DNA of 64,000 nucleotides from NCBI GenBank assembly GCA_019455065.1, contig JACFNC010000010.1, positions 1 through 64,000 of the forward strand. The letters are read 5' to 3'. This DNA comes from Rhodospirillales bacterium (GTDB lineage Bacteria; Pseudomonadota; Alphaproteobacteria; Rhodospirillales; Magnetospirillaceae). This document shows, piece by piece, positions 23,406 to 32,522 of the stretch. A program made the position numbers and the translations under genes. The notes under the pieces are model-generated. The model did not search any database. It saw nothing but the letters and a program-made list of their open reading frames with translations, and was not told the origin of the DNA. The first letter of the stretch is position 1; each line of letters opens with the position of its first letter.

Positions 23406-25396
23406 TCAGGGAAGGCGATCTGTTGTGGCGACCGAGCGCGGAGTGGCTGGCGCGCTCGAACCTCACCGCCTTCACCGACTGGCTGAAGGCCGAGCGGGGA
23501 CTGGCCTTTTCGGACTACGAGGCGTTGTGGCAGTGGTCGGTGACGGATCTCGATGGCTTCTGGCAAGCGATCTGGGATTTCTTCCGCATCGAATCGTCCG
23601 CACCCCACCGCGCCGTTCTGGGCCGGCGGACCATGCCGGGTGCCGAATGGTTCGTCGGCGCCCGCCTCAACTACGCCCAGCACGTCCTGCGCCAGGAGAA
23701 GCCAGGCGCCGACGCGGTGATGTTCCTGAGTGAGACCACACCGCTGACCGGCATGAAGTGGGAAACCTTCGCCGGCCAAGTGTGCACCCTGGCAACGCGG
23801 CTGCGCGCCCTTGGCGTGGCGCCGGGAGACCGGGTCGCCGCCTATCTGCCGAACATTCCGCAAGCGCTGATCGCCATGCTGGCTACCACCAGCATCGGGG
23901 CGGTGTGGGCGAGCTGCTCGCCGGACTTTGGCGCACAAGGCGTGCTCGATCGACTGAGCCAGTTGGCGCCGAAAGTGCTGTTTTTCGTCGACGGCTACAC
24001 CTACGGCGGCAAGCGTTTCGACCGCGGCGAAGAACTGGCCCGCATTGTCGGCGGCCTGACGGGCCTCGAGCGCTTGGTTCACGTCCCGACGCAGGAGTTT
24101 CCCGGACCGCCACGATTCGCGGACGCGCTGTCGTGGGAGGCATTGCTCGAAGGACCGCCCGTTGCGGCCGAGGACTTCGTCTTCGAGCAGGTGGCCTTCG
24201 ATCATCCCCTGTGGGTGCTTTTCTCCTCGGGCACCACCGGCCTACCCAAGGCGATCGTGCACGGGCACGGCGGCATCCTGCTCGAGCAGTTGAAGCTGCT
24301 GCATTTCCACATGGACGTGCAGCCGGGCGACAGGACCTTCTTCTTCACCACCACCGGCTGGATGATGTGGAACGTGGTCGCCAGTTCCCTGCTGGCCGGC
24401 GCGTGCCCGGTGCTGTACGACGGCAACCCCGCCCATCCGCAACCGGACGTCCTGTGGAAGATGGCGCAGGATTGCAGGGCCGGGTTCTTCGGTGCCAGCC
24501 CCAGTTATGTCGACCTCATGCGCAAGGCCGGTGTCATCCCCGGCGAGCGCTACGACCTGTCGAACCTGCGCGCCATCATGCCGGCCGGCTCGCCGGTGTC
24601 GCCGGAATGCACCGCCTGGTTCTACGAGAACGTGAAGCGCGACCTTTGGGTCGCCACGGGCAGCGGCGGCACCGACTGCTGCACCGGCCTCGTCGGCGGC
24701 GTGCCGACCCTTCCCGTCTATGCCGGCGAAATCCAGGCCCGCTCGCTGGGCGTCGCCGCCTACGCCTTCGACGACAGGGGCGAGGCGGTGGTGGACGAGG
24801 TGGGCGAGTTGGTCATCACACAACCCATGCCGTCGATGCCCGTGCGCTTCTGGAACGACGAGAGCGGCGAGAGATATCGGGAATCGTACTTCGATACGTT
24901 TCCGGGCGTGTGGCGACACGGGGATTTCTTCCGGGTGAACCGGCGCGGCGGCTGCTTCGTCCTCGGACGGTCGGACGCCACGCTGAACCGCCACGGCGTG
25001 CGTATCGGAACCGCCGAGGTTTACCGAGCGCTGGCGACCGTAAGGGAGATCGAGGACGCCCTGATTGTCAATCTGGACCTGCCGGGCGGCAGGTTCTTCA
25101 TGCCCCTTTTCGTGAAACTGGCGAACGGCCGGCAACTCGACGAGGGGTTGGAGGAGCGCGTTCGCGACACCTTGCGCCGCGCCTATACCGCCCGTCACGT
25201 GCCCGAGAAGATCATCCAGGTCGCCGAGATCCCGGCCACCCTGACCGGGAAGAAAATGGAGGTTCCGGTGCGCCGCATCCTGATGGGCGTGCCTGCGGAC
25301 CGGGCGGCCAATCGCAACGCGATGGCCAATCCGCGCGCCCTCGACTTCTTCGAGGAATACGCGCGCACGCAAACCGACTACGCGCTGGACGGCTGA
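23402..25396 (+). CDS. acetoacetyl-CoA synthetase-like beta-keto acid:CoA ligase
   Basis: The 664-residue AMP-forming acyl-CoA synthetase matches the length and start (DLLWRPSAEWLARSNLTAF) of acetoacetyl-CoA synthetases. Motifs are the P-loop FSSGTTGLPKAIVHGHGG, the TTTGWMMWN adenylation core, the GVRIGTAEVYRAL hinge and the C-terminal catalytic lysine in LTGKKMEVPVRRIL. The reaction is acetoacetate (or a related beta-keto acid) + ATP + CoA giving acyl-CoA + AMP + PPi. It shares an upstream motif with the carboxylase and transporter operons, which suggests it activates the beta-keto acid made by the carboxylase. The ATG at 23402 gives family length. A role in polyhydroxybutyrate or ketone-body metabolism is the conventional alternative. 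Confidence 0.85.
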   Translation: MIREGDLLWRPSAEWLARSNLTAFTDWLKAERGLAFSDYEALWQWSVTDLDGFWQAIWDFFRIESSAPHRAVLGRRTMPGAEWFVGARLNYAQHVLRQEKPGADAVMFLSETTPLTGMKWETFAGQVCTLATRLRALGVAPGDRVAAYLPNIPQALIAMLATTSIGAVWASCSPDFGAQGVLDRLSQLAPKVLFFVDGYTYGGKRFDRGEELARIVGGLTGLERLVHVPTQEFPGPPRFADALSWEALLEGPPVAAEDFVFEQVAFDHPLWVLFSSGTTGLPKAIVHGHGGILLEQLKLLHFHMDVQPGDRTFFFTTTGWMMWNVVASSLLAGACPVLYDGNPAHPQPDVLWKMAQDCRAGFFGASPSYVDLMRKAGVIPGERYDLSNLRAIMPAGSPVSPECTAWFYENVKRDLWVATGSGGTDCCTGLVGGVPTLPVYAGEIQARSLGVAAYAFDDRGEAVVDEVGELVITQPMPSMPVRFWNDESGERYRESYFDTFPGVWRHGDFFRVNRRGGCFVLGRSDATLNRHGVRIGTAEVYRALATVREIEDALIVNLDLPGGRFFMPLFVKLANGRQLDEGLEERVRDTLRRAYTARHVPEKIIQVAEIPATLTGKKMEVPVRRILMGVPADRAANRNAMANPRALDFFEEYARTQTDYALDG

Positions 25397-25412
25397 TCGC
25401 GCCTCATAGGCA

Positions 25413-26252
25413 TCACGCCGCGCCGCTCATCAGTCCGAGAAGATCGGCGATCCCCGGCAGCACGAGGTGGGCGCGCTGGTCGGCGGGCAGGTCGGCGTGC
25501 TCGGCGCTCAGGCCCGTTCCGACCCATATCCCCAGGGCGCCGCCGCGGTGGGCCATGCGCATCTCCAGCGACGGATCGTCGCCGACGACGGCGATGTCCC
25601 GGGCCGCCACGCCCAGCCGGCGGGTCGCACCGCGCAGCACCTCCAGCGACGGCTTGCCGAGCACCTTGGGCCGCCGTCCCGTGATACTGGTGATGCCTGC
25701 GCAGATGATCCGCGACGTACCGAGGACGCGCCCCTGCGCGGTCGCGAAATGAGCCGACATGGATGCCGTGTACAGGGTCGCGCCGCTCTCGACGGCATGC
25801 ACCGCCGCCTCGATGTTCTCGACCGTACAATCGCGGCACCAGCCGACGAACACGGCATCCGCGGCCTCGCGTCCGGTCGGCGGTAGAACCTCGATGCCCG
25901 CATCCCGGATCGGCCCATACACGCCCTCGCCGCCAATCACCATCACCCGGCGGATGCCGCGGCGGAGGAAATACTGCGCGGCTACGCTGCTGGGCGTCTC
26001 GACGACCACGTCGGACAGCGGGAAACCGGACCGCCGCAGCGACGCGGTCAGTTCGGCCGGGGTGTGGACGGTGCCGTTGGTCATGATCAAAAACGGCCGG
26101 CGATTTCCTACCAGATACTCGATGAACTCCACGGCGCCCGGCAGCGGCCGCAGGCTCTTGAGCGCGCGATCGCCCAATACGAGCGTACCGTCGAGATCCA
26201 GAACGAACCCACCGACGCGCCCGAGGCGCTCGACCGTCTTGTCGTTTTTCAT
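25413..26252 (-). CDS. HAD-superfamily (subfamily IIA, NagD-like) phosphatase
   Basis: The 279-residue HAD hydrolase has motif I DLDGT (Asp19 nucleophile, Asp21), motif II MTNGT, a C2-type cap and the motif III/IV region GKPSLEVL ... IAVVGDDPSLEMRMA. NagD/4-nitrophenylphosphatase relatives remove phosphate from small sugar or aromatic phosphates and often act as house-cleaning enzymes. It is the last gene of the carboxylase operon, 5 bases after the carboxyltransferase stop. It might therefore remove phosphate from a dead-end phosphorylated intermediate; this is inference. It converges with the ligase gene 16 bases away. Confidence 0.8.
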   Translation of the reverse strand: MKNDKTVERLGRVGGFVLDLDGTLVLGDRALKSLRPLPGAVEFIEYLVGNRRPFLIMTNGTVHTPAELTASLRRSGFPLSDVVVETPSSVAAQYFLRRGIRRVMVIGGEGVYGPIRDAGIEVLPPTGREAADAVFVGWCRDCTVENIEAAVHAVESGATLYTASMSAHFATAQGRVLGTSRIICAGITSITGRRPKVLGKPSLEVLRGATRRLGVAARDIAVVGDDPSLEMRMAHRGGALGIWVGTGLSAEHADLPADQRAHLVLPGIADLLGLMSGAA

Positions 26253-26257
26253 GACTC

Positions 26258-27742
26258 CTACCTCGTCGCGTCGTCCGGGGCGCGGCCCCTCATCTCCAGC
26301 CGGAAACCGGCGCCCTCGACCGTCAACCCCGTCAGGTGCGGGCGGCTCACGATCTCCCGCAGCAGGCGGAGCACAGGCCGCAGTTCCGGGTTGTAGGTCA
26401 CCGCGGCGCGGCCCGCCGCACGCATCGCATCCACCTGCTCCCCGGGCATCGTGGCGCGCAGCAGGAACTCGTCGTCCGAGATCGAGGCCGGGAACCGTTT
26501 GCGCAACTCGGCGAGCGAGGGCGCGGGCGGCTCGGCCATCAGTTCCTTGGCGCGGCGCGTGGACAGGATGCGGGCGACCACCTCGGGATCGACGGGGGCG
26601 ATCGGCCGCCCGAAGCGCCCGAGCACATAGCGGATCACCTGGTCGGGCACCGTGGCGTAGCGTTCGGAATCGATCACGTTGTAGAGCGCCTGGGTGCAGA
26701 CGATCTGCGGAAAGGGCGTGACCATGATCGGGTAGCCGAGTTCGGCGCGAACCCGGTCGACTTCCTCCATCACCGCGCCGAACCGGTCACCGAGGTTCAA
26801 TTCCTCGAGTTGCCGGCGCGTCGTCGACATCACGCCGCCGGCGACCTGGTGGCGCAGGAAGCTGGCGTCGTATTCCTGCGGCCGCGCCACCGGCAGACCT
26901 TCGGCCGCCGCGAGGCGGTCGAAATAGCCGGACATGTGGGCCAGCGCCCCGTCGTCGATGGCGACGCTGTGGCCGAACTCGCGCAGGTTCGCCGCCACCC
27001 GCTGTGCGGACGGGAGGGACGAGCCGTTCGCCACCGGCCCGACGGCAACGTGCAGACCGTCGATGCCGATGTTTGCGGCGGTCACATAGGTCAGCGGCGC
27101 GACGCCGATCGTGCAGTGCGAATGCAGCTCCAGCGGCTTGCCGCCGAGCCGCGCGCGTACCGCGGGGATGAGAGTGGTGACGCGCTCGGGCGTCAGCAGG
27201 CCAGCGGGATCCTTGATGTAGGCCCGGTCGATGTCGGGCGAATCGGCGATCGCGCCGGCGAGGTCGGCATAGAAGGCGTCATCATGCACCGCACTGATGG
27301 TGTAGGTCAGCGCCGCGATGATCTCGGTTCCGCCCTCGGCGCGGATGATGCGCGCCGTTTCCAGCAGGTCGGCGCGGTCGAGCATCGGCTCGAGCACCAC
27401 GAACCGGCTGATGCCGTTCGCCACCAGGCGCCGATACACCAGCCGCATGAAGTCCGCATCCTGGCTTTCCCAGGAGATGAACCGCAGCCCGGTGCCGATG
27501 AATTGCAGCGGCGTGTTGGGCATGGCCGCCCGCGCCAGTCGGATACGCTCCCATGGGTCCTCGCGGTAGTAGCGCACGGCGACGCCCATATGGGTGCTGG
27601 CGCTGAAGTCGACGGCATGGAAGCCCACCCGGTTGACCACGGGCGCGATCTGGAGAATTTGCCCGGTGCGCAGGCCGGTCGCCCCCCAGATGCTCTGGTT
27701 GCCGTCGCGCATCGAGCAATCGACGAGGCGGACCTCAGCCAT
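26258..27742 (-). CDS. biotin-dependent carboxyltransferase subunit (pyruvate carboxylase/OadA-like)
   Basis: The 494-residue HMGL-like TIM-barrel protein with the PYC/OADA C-terminal domain matches pyruvate carboxylase subunit B, oxaloacetate decarboxylase alpha and transcarboxylase 5S. Visible active-site features are RDGNQS (12-17, metal Asp13), YIKDPAGLLTPERV with Lys177 (the normally carbamylated metal-ligand lysine) and LHSHCT with the metal ligands His207 and His209. It lacks an attached biotin domain; the carrier is the separate gene two genes upstream. Family members move CO2 to or from the methyl carbon next to a keto group. The start at 27742 overlaps the biotin carboxylase stop by 8 bases. 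There is no OadB/OadG sodium-pump subunit nearby, so carboxylation rather than decarboxylation is likely. Confidence 0.85.
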   Translation of the reverse strand: MAEVRLVDCSMRDGNQSIWGATGLRTGQILQIAPVVNRVGFHAVDFSASTHMGVAVRYYREDPWERIRLARAAMPNTPLQFIGTGLRFISWESQDADFMRLVYRRLVANGISRFVVLEPMLDRADLLETARIIRAEGGTEIIAALTYTISAVHDDAFYADLAGAIADSPDIDRAYIKDPAGLLTPERVTTLIPAVRARLGGKPLELHSHCTIGVAPLTYVTAANIGIDGLHVAVGPVANGSSLPSAQRVAANLREFGHSVAIDDGALAHMSGYFDRLAAAEGLPVARPQEYDASFLRHQVAGGVMSTTRRQLEELNLGDRFGAVMEEVDRVRAELGYPIMVTPFPQIVCTQALYNVIDSERYATVPDQVIRYVLGRFGRPIAPVDPEVVARILSTRRAKELMAEPPAPSLAELRKRFPASISDDEFLLRATMPGEQVDAMRAAGRAAVTYNPELRPVLRLLREIVSRPHLTGLTVEGAGFRLEMRGRAPDDATR

Positions 27743-29096
27743 GCGCGGCCTCCGGCAACGCGGCCAGGAACTTGGGGAACCAGGCCGTATCCACACCCCC
27801 GGCGACGAAATCCGGGTGCGCCGCCAGCAAGGCGTGGAGGCCGGCGTTGGTCGCGACGCCCTCGATCCGGCAGCAGGCCAGCGCGGCGCGCAGGCGCTCC
27901 AGCGCTTGGGCGCGGTCGGCGCCATGCACGATCAGCTTCGCCAGCAGCGAGTCGTAGAAGGGCGGCACCGCCGCATCGCTTTCGATGTGCGTGTCGACCC
28001 GGATGCCGGGTCCGGCGGCAAACGCGGCGGCGGCGATCCTGCCGGGACTCGGGCGAAAGTCGTGGCGCCAGTCCTCGGCATTGATGCGGCATTCGATGGC
28101 GTGACCGTCGAACGCGATGTCGGACTGCCGCAGGCGCAGGGGCCAACCCTCGGCGACCGCGATCTGGTGCGCGACGAGATCGGTGCGGGTGATTGCCTCG
28201 GTGACCGGATGTTCGACCTGGATGCGGGCGTTCATCTCGAGGAAATAGAACTCCTCGCGATCACGGTCGAACAGGAACTCGACCGTCCCCAGGCCGCGAT
28301 AGCCGAGATGCCGGCCAAGAGCGACCGCGGCCGCGTACATGGCTTGCCGCGAGGCTTCGGGCAGGTTCGGGGCCGGCGCCTCCTCGAGCAGTTTTTGGTA
28401 GCGGCGCTGGATGGAGCAGTCGCGGTCGCCCAGGTGCAGCACAGTCTCTCCGTCGCCCAGAAGCTGGACTTCGATGTGACGCCCCGAGGCGACGAAACGC
28501 TCGACGTACACCCGGGAATCGCCGAACGCCGCCGCCGCCTCGGCGGTGGCGAGATGCACCGCGGCCTCCATCTCCGCCGGCTCGCGGACCAGCTTCATGC
28601 CGCGCCCACCGCCCCCGCCCACCGCCTTGATGAGCACCGGCCAGCCGATCTCCGTCGCCAGCGCCATCGCCTCGACCACCGATGCGACCGGCCCTCCGGG
28701 CAATACGGGCAGGCCGGCGGCAACGGCATGCGAGCGCGCGCTGAGCTTGTCGCCCATGTCCTCGATCTGTTTCACCGTGGGCCCGATGAAGATGATCCCC
28801 GCCTCGGCGCAGGCACGCGCCAGGGCCGCGTTCTCGGACAGGAAGCCGTAGCCCGGATGGATGGCGTCGGCACCCGCCTCCTTCGCCGCCGCGACGATGA
28901 CCGAGACGTCGAGATAGGAGCGCAGCGGCCGCGCATCGCCGATGCAGACCGTCCGATCGGCGAGCCGCGCCGGCACCGACCCGATGTCCGCCTTCGACGC
29001 CGCCAGCACGCTCTCGATCCCGTGGGCCCGGCAGGTCCGAATGATCCGAACGGCGATCTCGCCGCGATTGGCAATGAGAATGCGGCGGATGGTCAT
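27735..29096 (-). CDS. biotin carboxylase subunit (AccC/PycA-like)
   Basis: The 453-residue ATP-grasp biotin carboxylase has an N-terminal domain with ILIANRGEIAVRIIR, PGYGFLSENA (81-90), the Gly-rich ATP lid KAVGGGGGRGM (158-167) and the catalytic EMNARIQVEHPVTE (287-300). It uses ATP and bicarbonate to carboxylate the biotin of the neighbouring carrier. The ATG at 29096 overlaps the carrier stop by ATGA. It is distinct in context from the housekeeping acetyl-CoA carboxylase pair accBC, because it lies between PEP-synthase-like genes and an OadA-type carboxyltransferase. Confidence 0.9.
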   Translation of the reverse strand: MTIRRILIANRGEIAVRIIRTCRAHGIESVLAASKADIGSVPARLADRTVCIGDARPLRSYLDVSVIVAAAKEAGADAIHPGYGFLSENAALARACAEAGIIFIGPTVKQIEDMGDKLSARSHAVAAGLPVLPGGPVASVVEAMALATEIGWPVLIKAVGGGGGRGMKLVREPAEMEAAVHLATAEAAAAFGDSRVYVERFVASGRHIEVQLLGDGETVLHLGDRDCSIQRRYQKLLEEAPAPNLPEASRQAMYAAAVALGRHLGYRGLGTVEFLFDRDREEFYFLEMNARIQVEHPVTEAITRTDLVAHQIAVAEGWPLRLRQSDIAFDGHAIECRINAEDWRHDFRPSPGRIAAAAFAAGPGIRVDTHIESDAAVPPFYDSLLAKLIVHGADRAQALERLRAALACCRIEGVATNAGLHALLAAHPDFVAGGVDTAWFPKFLAALPEAAHG

Positions 29097-29569
29097 GCGT
29101 CTTCCCGGCGGACCCGCATCAAGACATGGCCGCGCTCGACGAACTGGCCGTTGTCGGTGCAAATCTCGAGGACCGTGCCACGCATGCCGGCATGCACCGA
29201 ATTCATCAGCTTCATCGCCTCGACGATGCCGACGACCGTGTCGGGCTCGACCCGGCTGCCCACCTCGACGAAGGGGGGAGCGCCCGGATTCGGAGCCCGG
29301 TAGAAGGTGCCGACGAGCTGGGTTTCGACGGGCGCCCCCGCTTTCGCGGCGGCGGGCGGAGCCTCTCCCGCCACCGCTTCCGCCGGCGCGTCCGCGATGG
29401 CGGAAGGGGTGGCGTGTTCCGGGGCCAGGGTGCGCGTCTCCTGCGTCCACCCCGCATCGCCGCGGCGCAGAATGACTCGGAAGCGCTTCGTTTCCAGACG
29501 CAGTTCATCGACGAACGACGCATCGAGTATGCGCACGATTTCTTCGACGTCCTCGCTGGTCAAACTCAT
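29093..29569 (-). CDS. biotin carboxyl carrier protein
   Basis: The 158-residue AccB-like protein has an N-terminal helical part (SEDVEEIVRILDASFVDELR), an Ala/Pro-rich linker at about 55-82, and a biotinyl domain with the attachment site EAMKLMN (Lys120). It carries the carboxyl group between the biotin carboxylase and the carboxyltransferase encoded downstream. Both ends overlap their neighbours by ATGA. The N-terminal region is of the acetyl-CoA-carboxylase carrier type rather than the short carriers usually fused to OadA. This makes the assembly a mosaic. Confidence 0.9.
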   Translation of the reverse strand: MSLTSEDVEEIVRILDASFVDELRLETKRFRVILRRGDAGWTQETRTLAPEHATPSAIADAPAEAVAGEAPPAAAKAGAPVETQLVGTFYRAPNPGAPPFVEVGSRVEPDTVVGIVEAMKLMNSVHAGMRGTVLEICTDNGQFVERGHVLMRVRREDA

Positions 29570-30624
29570 GGCTTTCCCCCGAAATGCGCAAAGACATGAT
29601 CGAAGGGCTTGGCGGCGGGGCCGGTGCTGACGGCCTGTTCCCTGGACCACCAGACGGTTTCCGGCCGGCTTTGCAGAATGAATATTTCCGAGGTCTCCCG
29701 GCCGACCGCCCACTCGATGTCCTGCGGCGTGCCGTAATGGGCTTCGATCCGCCGTCCCAAAGCCACGAGCGCGTTCAGCATTGCCGGGTCGATGCAGGGA
29801 ACCTCGCGCCTGTCGGCCGGAACCGGCGTGACGCGCACCCCGCCCGCCGTGAAGTCGGCCACGTGCTCAATCTCCTTTCGGGAGACCGTACGCTGGACGA
29901 CTTCGCCGGTGACCTTGTTGACCACGAACTTGTCGGGCGTCACCTCGCCGCTGACCACGCACGAGCCCAGGCCCCAACTACCCTCGACGGCGATCACCGA
30001 GCGGTCGCCGGTGGTCGGACTGCGGGTGAACATGACCCCGGAACTGAGGGCGTCGACCATTCGCTGGACCACCACCCCCATGGCCAGCCCGGCCTCGGGC
30101 AAACCCGCCCGGCGCCGGTAGACCACCGACTCGGCGCTGTAGAGACTTGCCCAGCAGGCGCGCAGATAGTGGATCACCGCCTGTTCGCCAAGCACCCAGA
30201 GAAACGTCTCCTGGGTGCCGGCGAAGCTGGCCTCGGCGCTGTCTTCCATGGTGGCGCTGGAACGGACTGCGACCGCGGCGCCCGACCCGGCATCGAGTTC
30301 CCGGTAGGCCGCCGTCACCGCGCCATGCAGGTCGGCAGGCAGCGGAAAGGCCTCGATGCGCTCCCTGATCCGCGCCGTCGTTTCGGAGAGCTTCACCAGG
30401 TCGTCGGGATCGAGGCCCGCCACTTCGCGCTCGATGGCGCCGGCGGGGTCCAGGCCGTGGATGAAGCTTCTGAATGCGGCGGTCGTCACCACGAATCCCG
30501 GTGGAACCGGGATCCCCGCCTGCGTCAGTTCGCCCAGGCTCGCCCCCTTGCCGCCGACAATCGGCCGGTCGGTCATCCGGATACTGGAGAAGAAGAGCAC
30601 CGGTTCGCCGCTTGAAGCTGCCAT
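29566..30624 (-). CDS. PEP synthase ATP/pyruvate-binding-domain protein (phenylphosphate synthase beta-like)
   Basis: The 352-residue protein comprises just the nucleotide-binding part (PPDK_N) of PEP synthase. It has VGGKGASLGELTQAGIPVP (23-41), the ATP-site block VRSSATMEDSAEASFAGTQE (120-139), GVMFTRSPTTGDRS and IEWAVGRETSEIFILQSRPE at the C-terminus. It has no phosphohistidine or PEP domain; the phosphohistidine is on the protein encoded immediately upstream. The two-subunit split is that of phenylphosphate synthase. It would take phosphate from ATP and load it onto the partner's histidine. It begins 11 bases after the partner's stop and overlaps the biotin carrier by ATGA. Confidence 0.8.
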   Translation of the reverse strand: MAASSGEPVLFFSSIRMTDRPIVGGKGASLGELTQAGIPVPPGFVVTTAAFRSFIHGLDPAGAIEREVAGLDPDDLVKLSETTARIRERIEAFPLPADLHGAVTAAYRELDAGSGAAVAVRSSATMEDSAEASFAGTQETFLWVLGEQAVIHYLRACWASLYSAESVVYRRRAGLPEAGLAMGVVVQRMVDALSSGVMFTRSPTTGDRSVIAVEGSWGLGSCVVSGEVTPDKFVVNKVTGEVVQRTVSRKEIEHVADFTAGGVRVTPVPADRREVPCIDPAMLNALVALGRRIEAHYGTPQDIEWAVGRETSEIFILQSRPETVWWSREQAVSTGPAAKPFDHVFAHFGGKP

Positions 30625-30635
30625 GATCGCACCAC

Positions 30636-32450
30636 TCAGCCGAGAATGGTCACGACGCCGCGGTCGCCATCGACCCGCAGGCGCTGGCCGGTGCGGATAC
30701 GCTTCGTGGCCTGGCCCGTGCCGACCACCGCCGGCATGCCGTATTCGCGCGCCACGATCGCGGCGTGCGACATGGTGCCGCCGATGTCCGAGACGGCCGC
30801 CCGGATCTTTCCGAACACGGGGCCCCAACTCGGTGCGGTCACCGGGCAGACGAGGATTTCGCCGTCCTGGATCATGTGGATGTCGTTGACATTGGTAAGG
30901 ACGCGCGCGGTTCCCTCGACCACACCCGGCGAGGCGGCAAACCCCTGCAACTCGTTCTCGTCCACCTCGTCGGGCGTCTTCGACCAGTTCTGCAGGGTTT
31001 CCGAGGTGATCCCCCACAGCATCTGAAGGGCCGGGTCGCCGATATGGTCGGGGATCGGCCCCAGCGCGGCCGGCGGCGTCCAGTCCTTCAGGCGTTCCAG
31101 AACCTGCTTGCGCCGCTTGACGATCGGCTTCCAGTGCTTGCCGCCGCGCGACGGCGCTCCGGCGGCCCAGGCCAGCATCACGTCGACGAGCGCCTGTCCG
31201 GCCTCGGTATGGTGGAGATAGAAGATGTCCTCGGAATCGCCCAGGACGTCGTTGCGCGTCAACAGCGCGCCGAACTCGCGAATCTTGTCGAAGAACAGCG
31301 ACGTGTACCAGTGCTCGCAATAGAACTTGTGGTCTTCGACGAAGGGGAAGACCAGGTGGACGAGGCCGAGCATCTGGTCGAAGGCCGCCCGGTCGGCATC
31401 GCTGCCGAGAAGTCCCCTGTATTCCGCGATGATCCGGTCCTGTTCGGCTTTCAGCGCGGCCTTTGGACGGTCGATGCTGTGTCCCAGCTTCAGTTGCTGG
31501 ATGTAGTGGGGGAGCGCCGAGAAAGGCACCGACAGGTCGTCGTTCCAACTGCGGTGGTGATGGTAGAAGCCGTCGCCGGTGGACATGTGGAACCAGGGGT
31601 CCCGCGACTTCTCCAACTCCGCCAGCCAGCGGCTGCCCGCGTTGCCAGCCTGCGCCATGGCGTCGAGGACTTGCCGGGGACTGCGGCCGTCGGCGAACAC
31701 GCCGTCGACACCCAGTTCCACGGCCAGCCGGGCGAGGCGCTTGAGTTCCTCATCGGGCCGGAACATCAACACGTCGATGCCCGACACCATGCGCGCCACG
31801 GTCTGGTCGGCGATCTCGGGGAAGGCCTTCTTGCAGAAGTCGAAGAAAACCAGATAGGCGCCGTAGCCCAGCATCAGGAATTCGAAATGGTAGTGCCACA
31901 TCTTGGAGAAGCCCTCGATGCAGCGGTTGAAGGCCTCGCGCACGTAGTGATTCTGGCCGATGCCGCGGGCCTCCGTGACCACCTCGATGTCATCGAATTC
32001 GGGCAGGGTCGGCACCTTGATGGCCTCCAACTCGGCGATCAGGTCCTCCATGCGCTTTTTCCACTGCCCATAGAGCTCGGTCCAGTTCTGATAGTAGTGC
32101 CCGGCGCGCTGCTGGAAGATTTCGAGGCGACGCGCGATCTCCGCCGGATCGGTGACGGGATTGGCGGTGATGTAGATGCGGCCGTTGACGATGCGGTGGT
32201 CCACCCCCAGGGTCGTCGGAAAGGCGAACACGCGGGTGGTGAAGGCGCCAAGACTGGTGTAGGGCACCTCGGCCGTCAGCACGTCGAAGGGCGGCATGGG
32301 TTCGGGGAAGTGCATCGCGTTGTAGAACCAGAAGCGGTTGTCGTCCTCCGGCCCGAAGCGCGTGAAGTAGGGGTACATCTCCTCCCAGCCTTCGGCGCCC
32401 GGAAGGTCCCGGATCTCGGACGGAAGTGGGAAAGCCTTGCGCTTGCTCAT
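30636..32450 (-). CDS. PEP-utilising phosphohistidine-domain protein (phenylphosphate synthase alpha-like)
   Basis: The 604-residue protein ends with the mobile phosphohistidine domain of PEP synthases (GGTMSHAAIVAREYGMPAVV, His562). The preceding 500 residues have no obvious PEP-synthase TIM barrel and contain many aromatic and His residues (FYHHHRSWNDD). Size and order match the alpha subunit of phenylphosphate synthase, with the ATP-binding subunit encoded next. Together they should transfer the beta-phosphate of ATP through His562 to an enol or phenol-type hydroxyl. The acceptor is unknown. Given the linked pyruvate-carboxylase-type carboxyltransferase, an enolisable ketone is a reasonable guess. 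Rifampicin-type or other small-molecule phosphotransferases are alternatives. Confidence 0.75.
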   Translation of the reverse strand: MSKRKAFPLPSEIRDLPGAEGWEEMYPYFTRFGPEDDNRFWFYNAMHFPEPMPPFDVLTAEVPYTSLGAFTTRVFAFPTTLGVDHRIVNGRIYITANPVTDPAEIARRLEIFQQRAGHYYQNWTELYGQWKKRMEDLIAELEAIKVPTLPEFDDIEVVTEARGIGQNHYVREAFNRCIEGFSKMWHYHFEFLMLGYGAYLVFFDFCKKAFPEIADQTVARMVSGIDVLMFRPDEELKRLARLAVELGVDGVFADGRSPRQVLDAMAQAGNAGSRWLAELEKSRDPWFHMSTGDGFYHHHRSWNDDLSVPFSALPHYIQQLKLGHSIDRPKAALKAEQDRIIAEYRGLLGSDADRAAFDQMLGLVHLVFPFVEDHKFYCEHWYTSLFFDKIREFGALLTRNDVLGDSEDIFYLHHTEAGQALVDVMLAWAAGAPSRGGKHWKPIVKRRKQVLERLKDWTPPAALGPIPDHIGDPALQMLWGITSETLQNWSKTPDEVDENELQGFAASPGVVEGTARVLTNVNDIHMIQDGEILVCPVTAPSWGPVFGKIRAAVSDIGGTMSHAAIVAREYGMPAVVGTGQATKRIRTGQRLRVDGDRGVVTILG

Positions 32451-32522
32451 GTCGTTCCTCCCCGTGCCGTCTCAGGCTCCGCGCCTGGAGGCTATTTGCT
32501 GACCGAGTATTGGGATCGCGGC

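Noticed and set aside
29566-32450. Housekeeping PEP synthase or pyruvate phosphate dikinase
   Set aside because: The PEP-binding TIM barrel is absent and the ATP and phosphohistidine domains are on separate chains.
23402-32450. Anaerobic phenol carboxylation locus
   Set aside because: There is no UbiD-type phenylphosphate carboxylase; the linked carboxylase is biotin-dependent.
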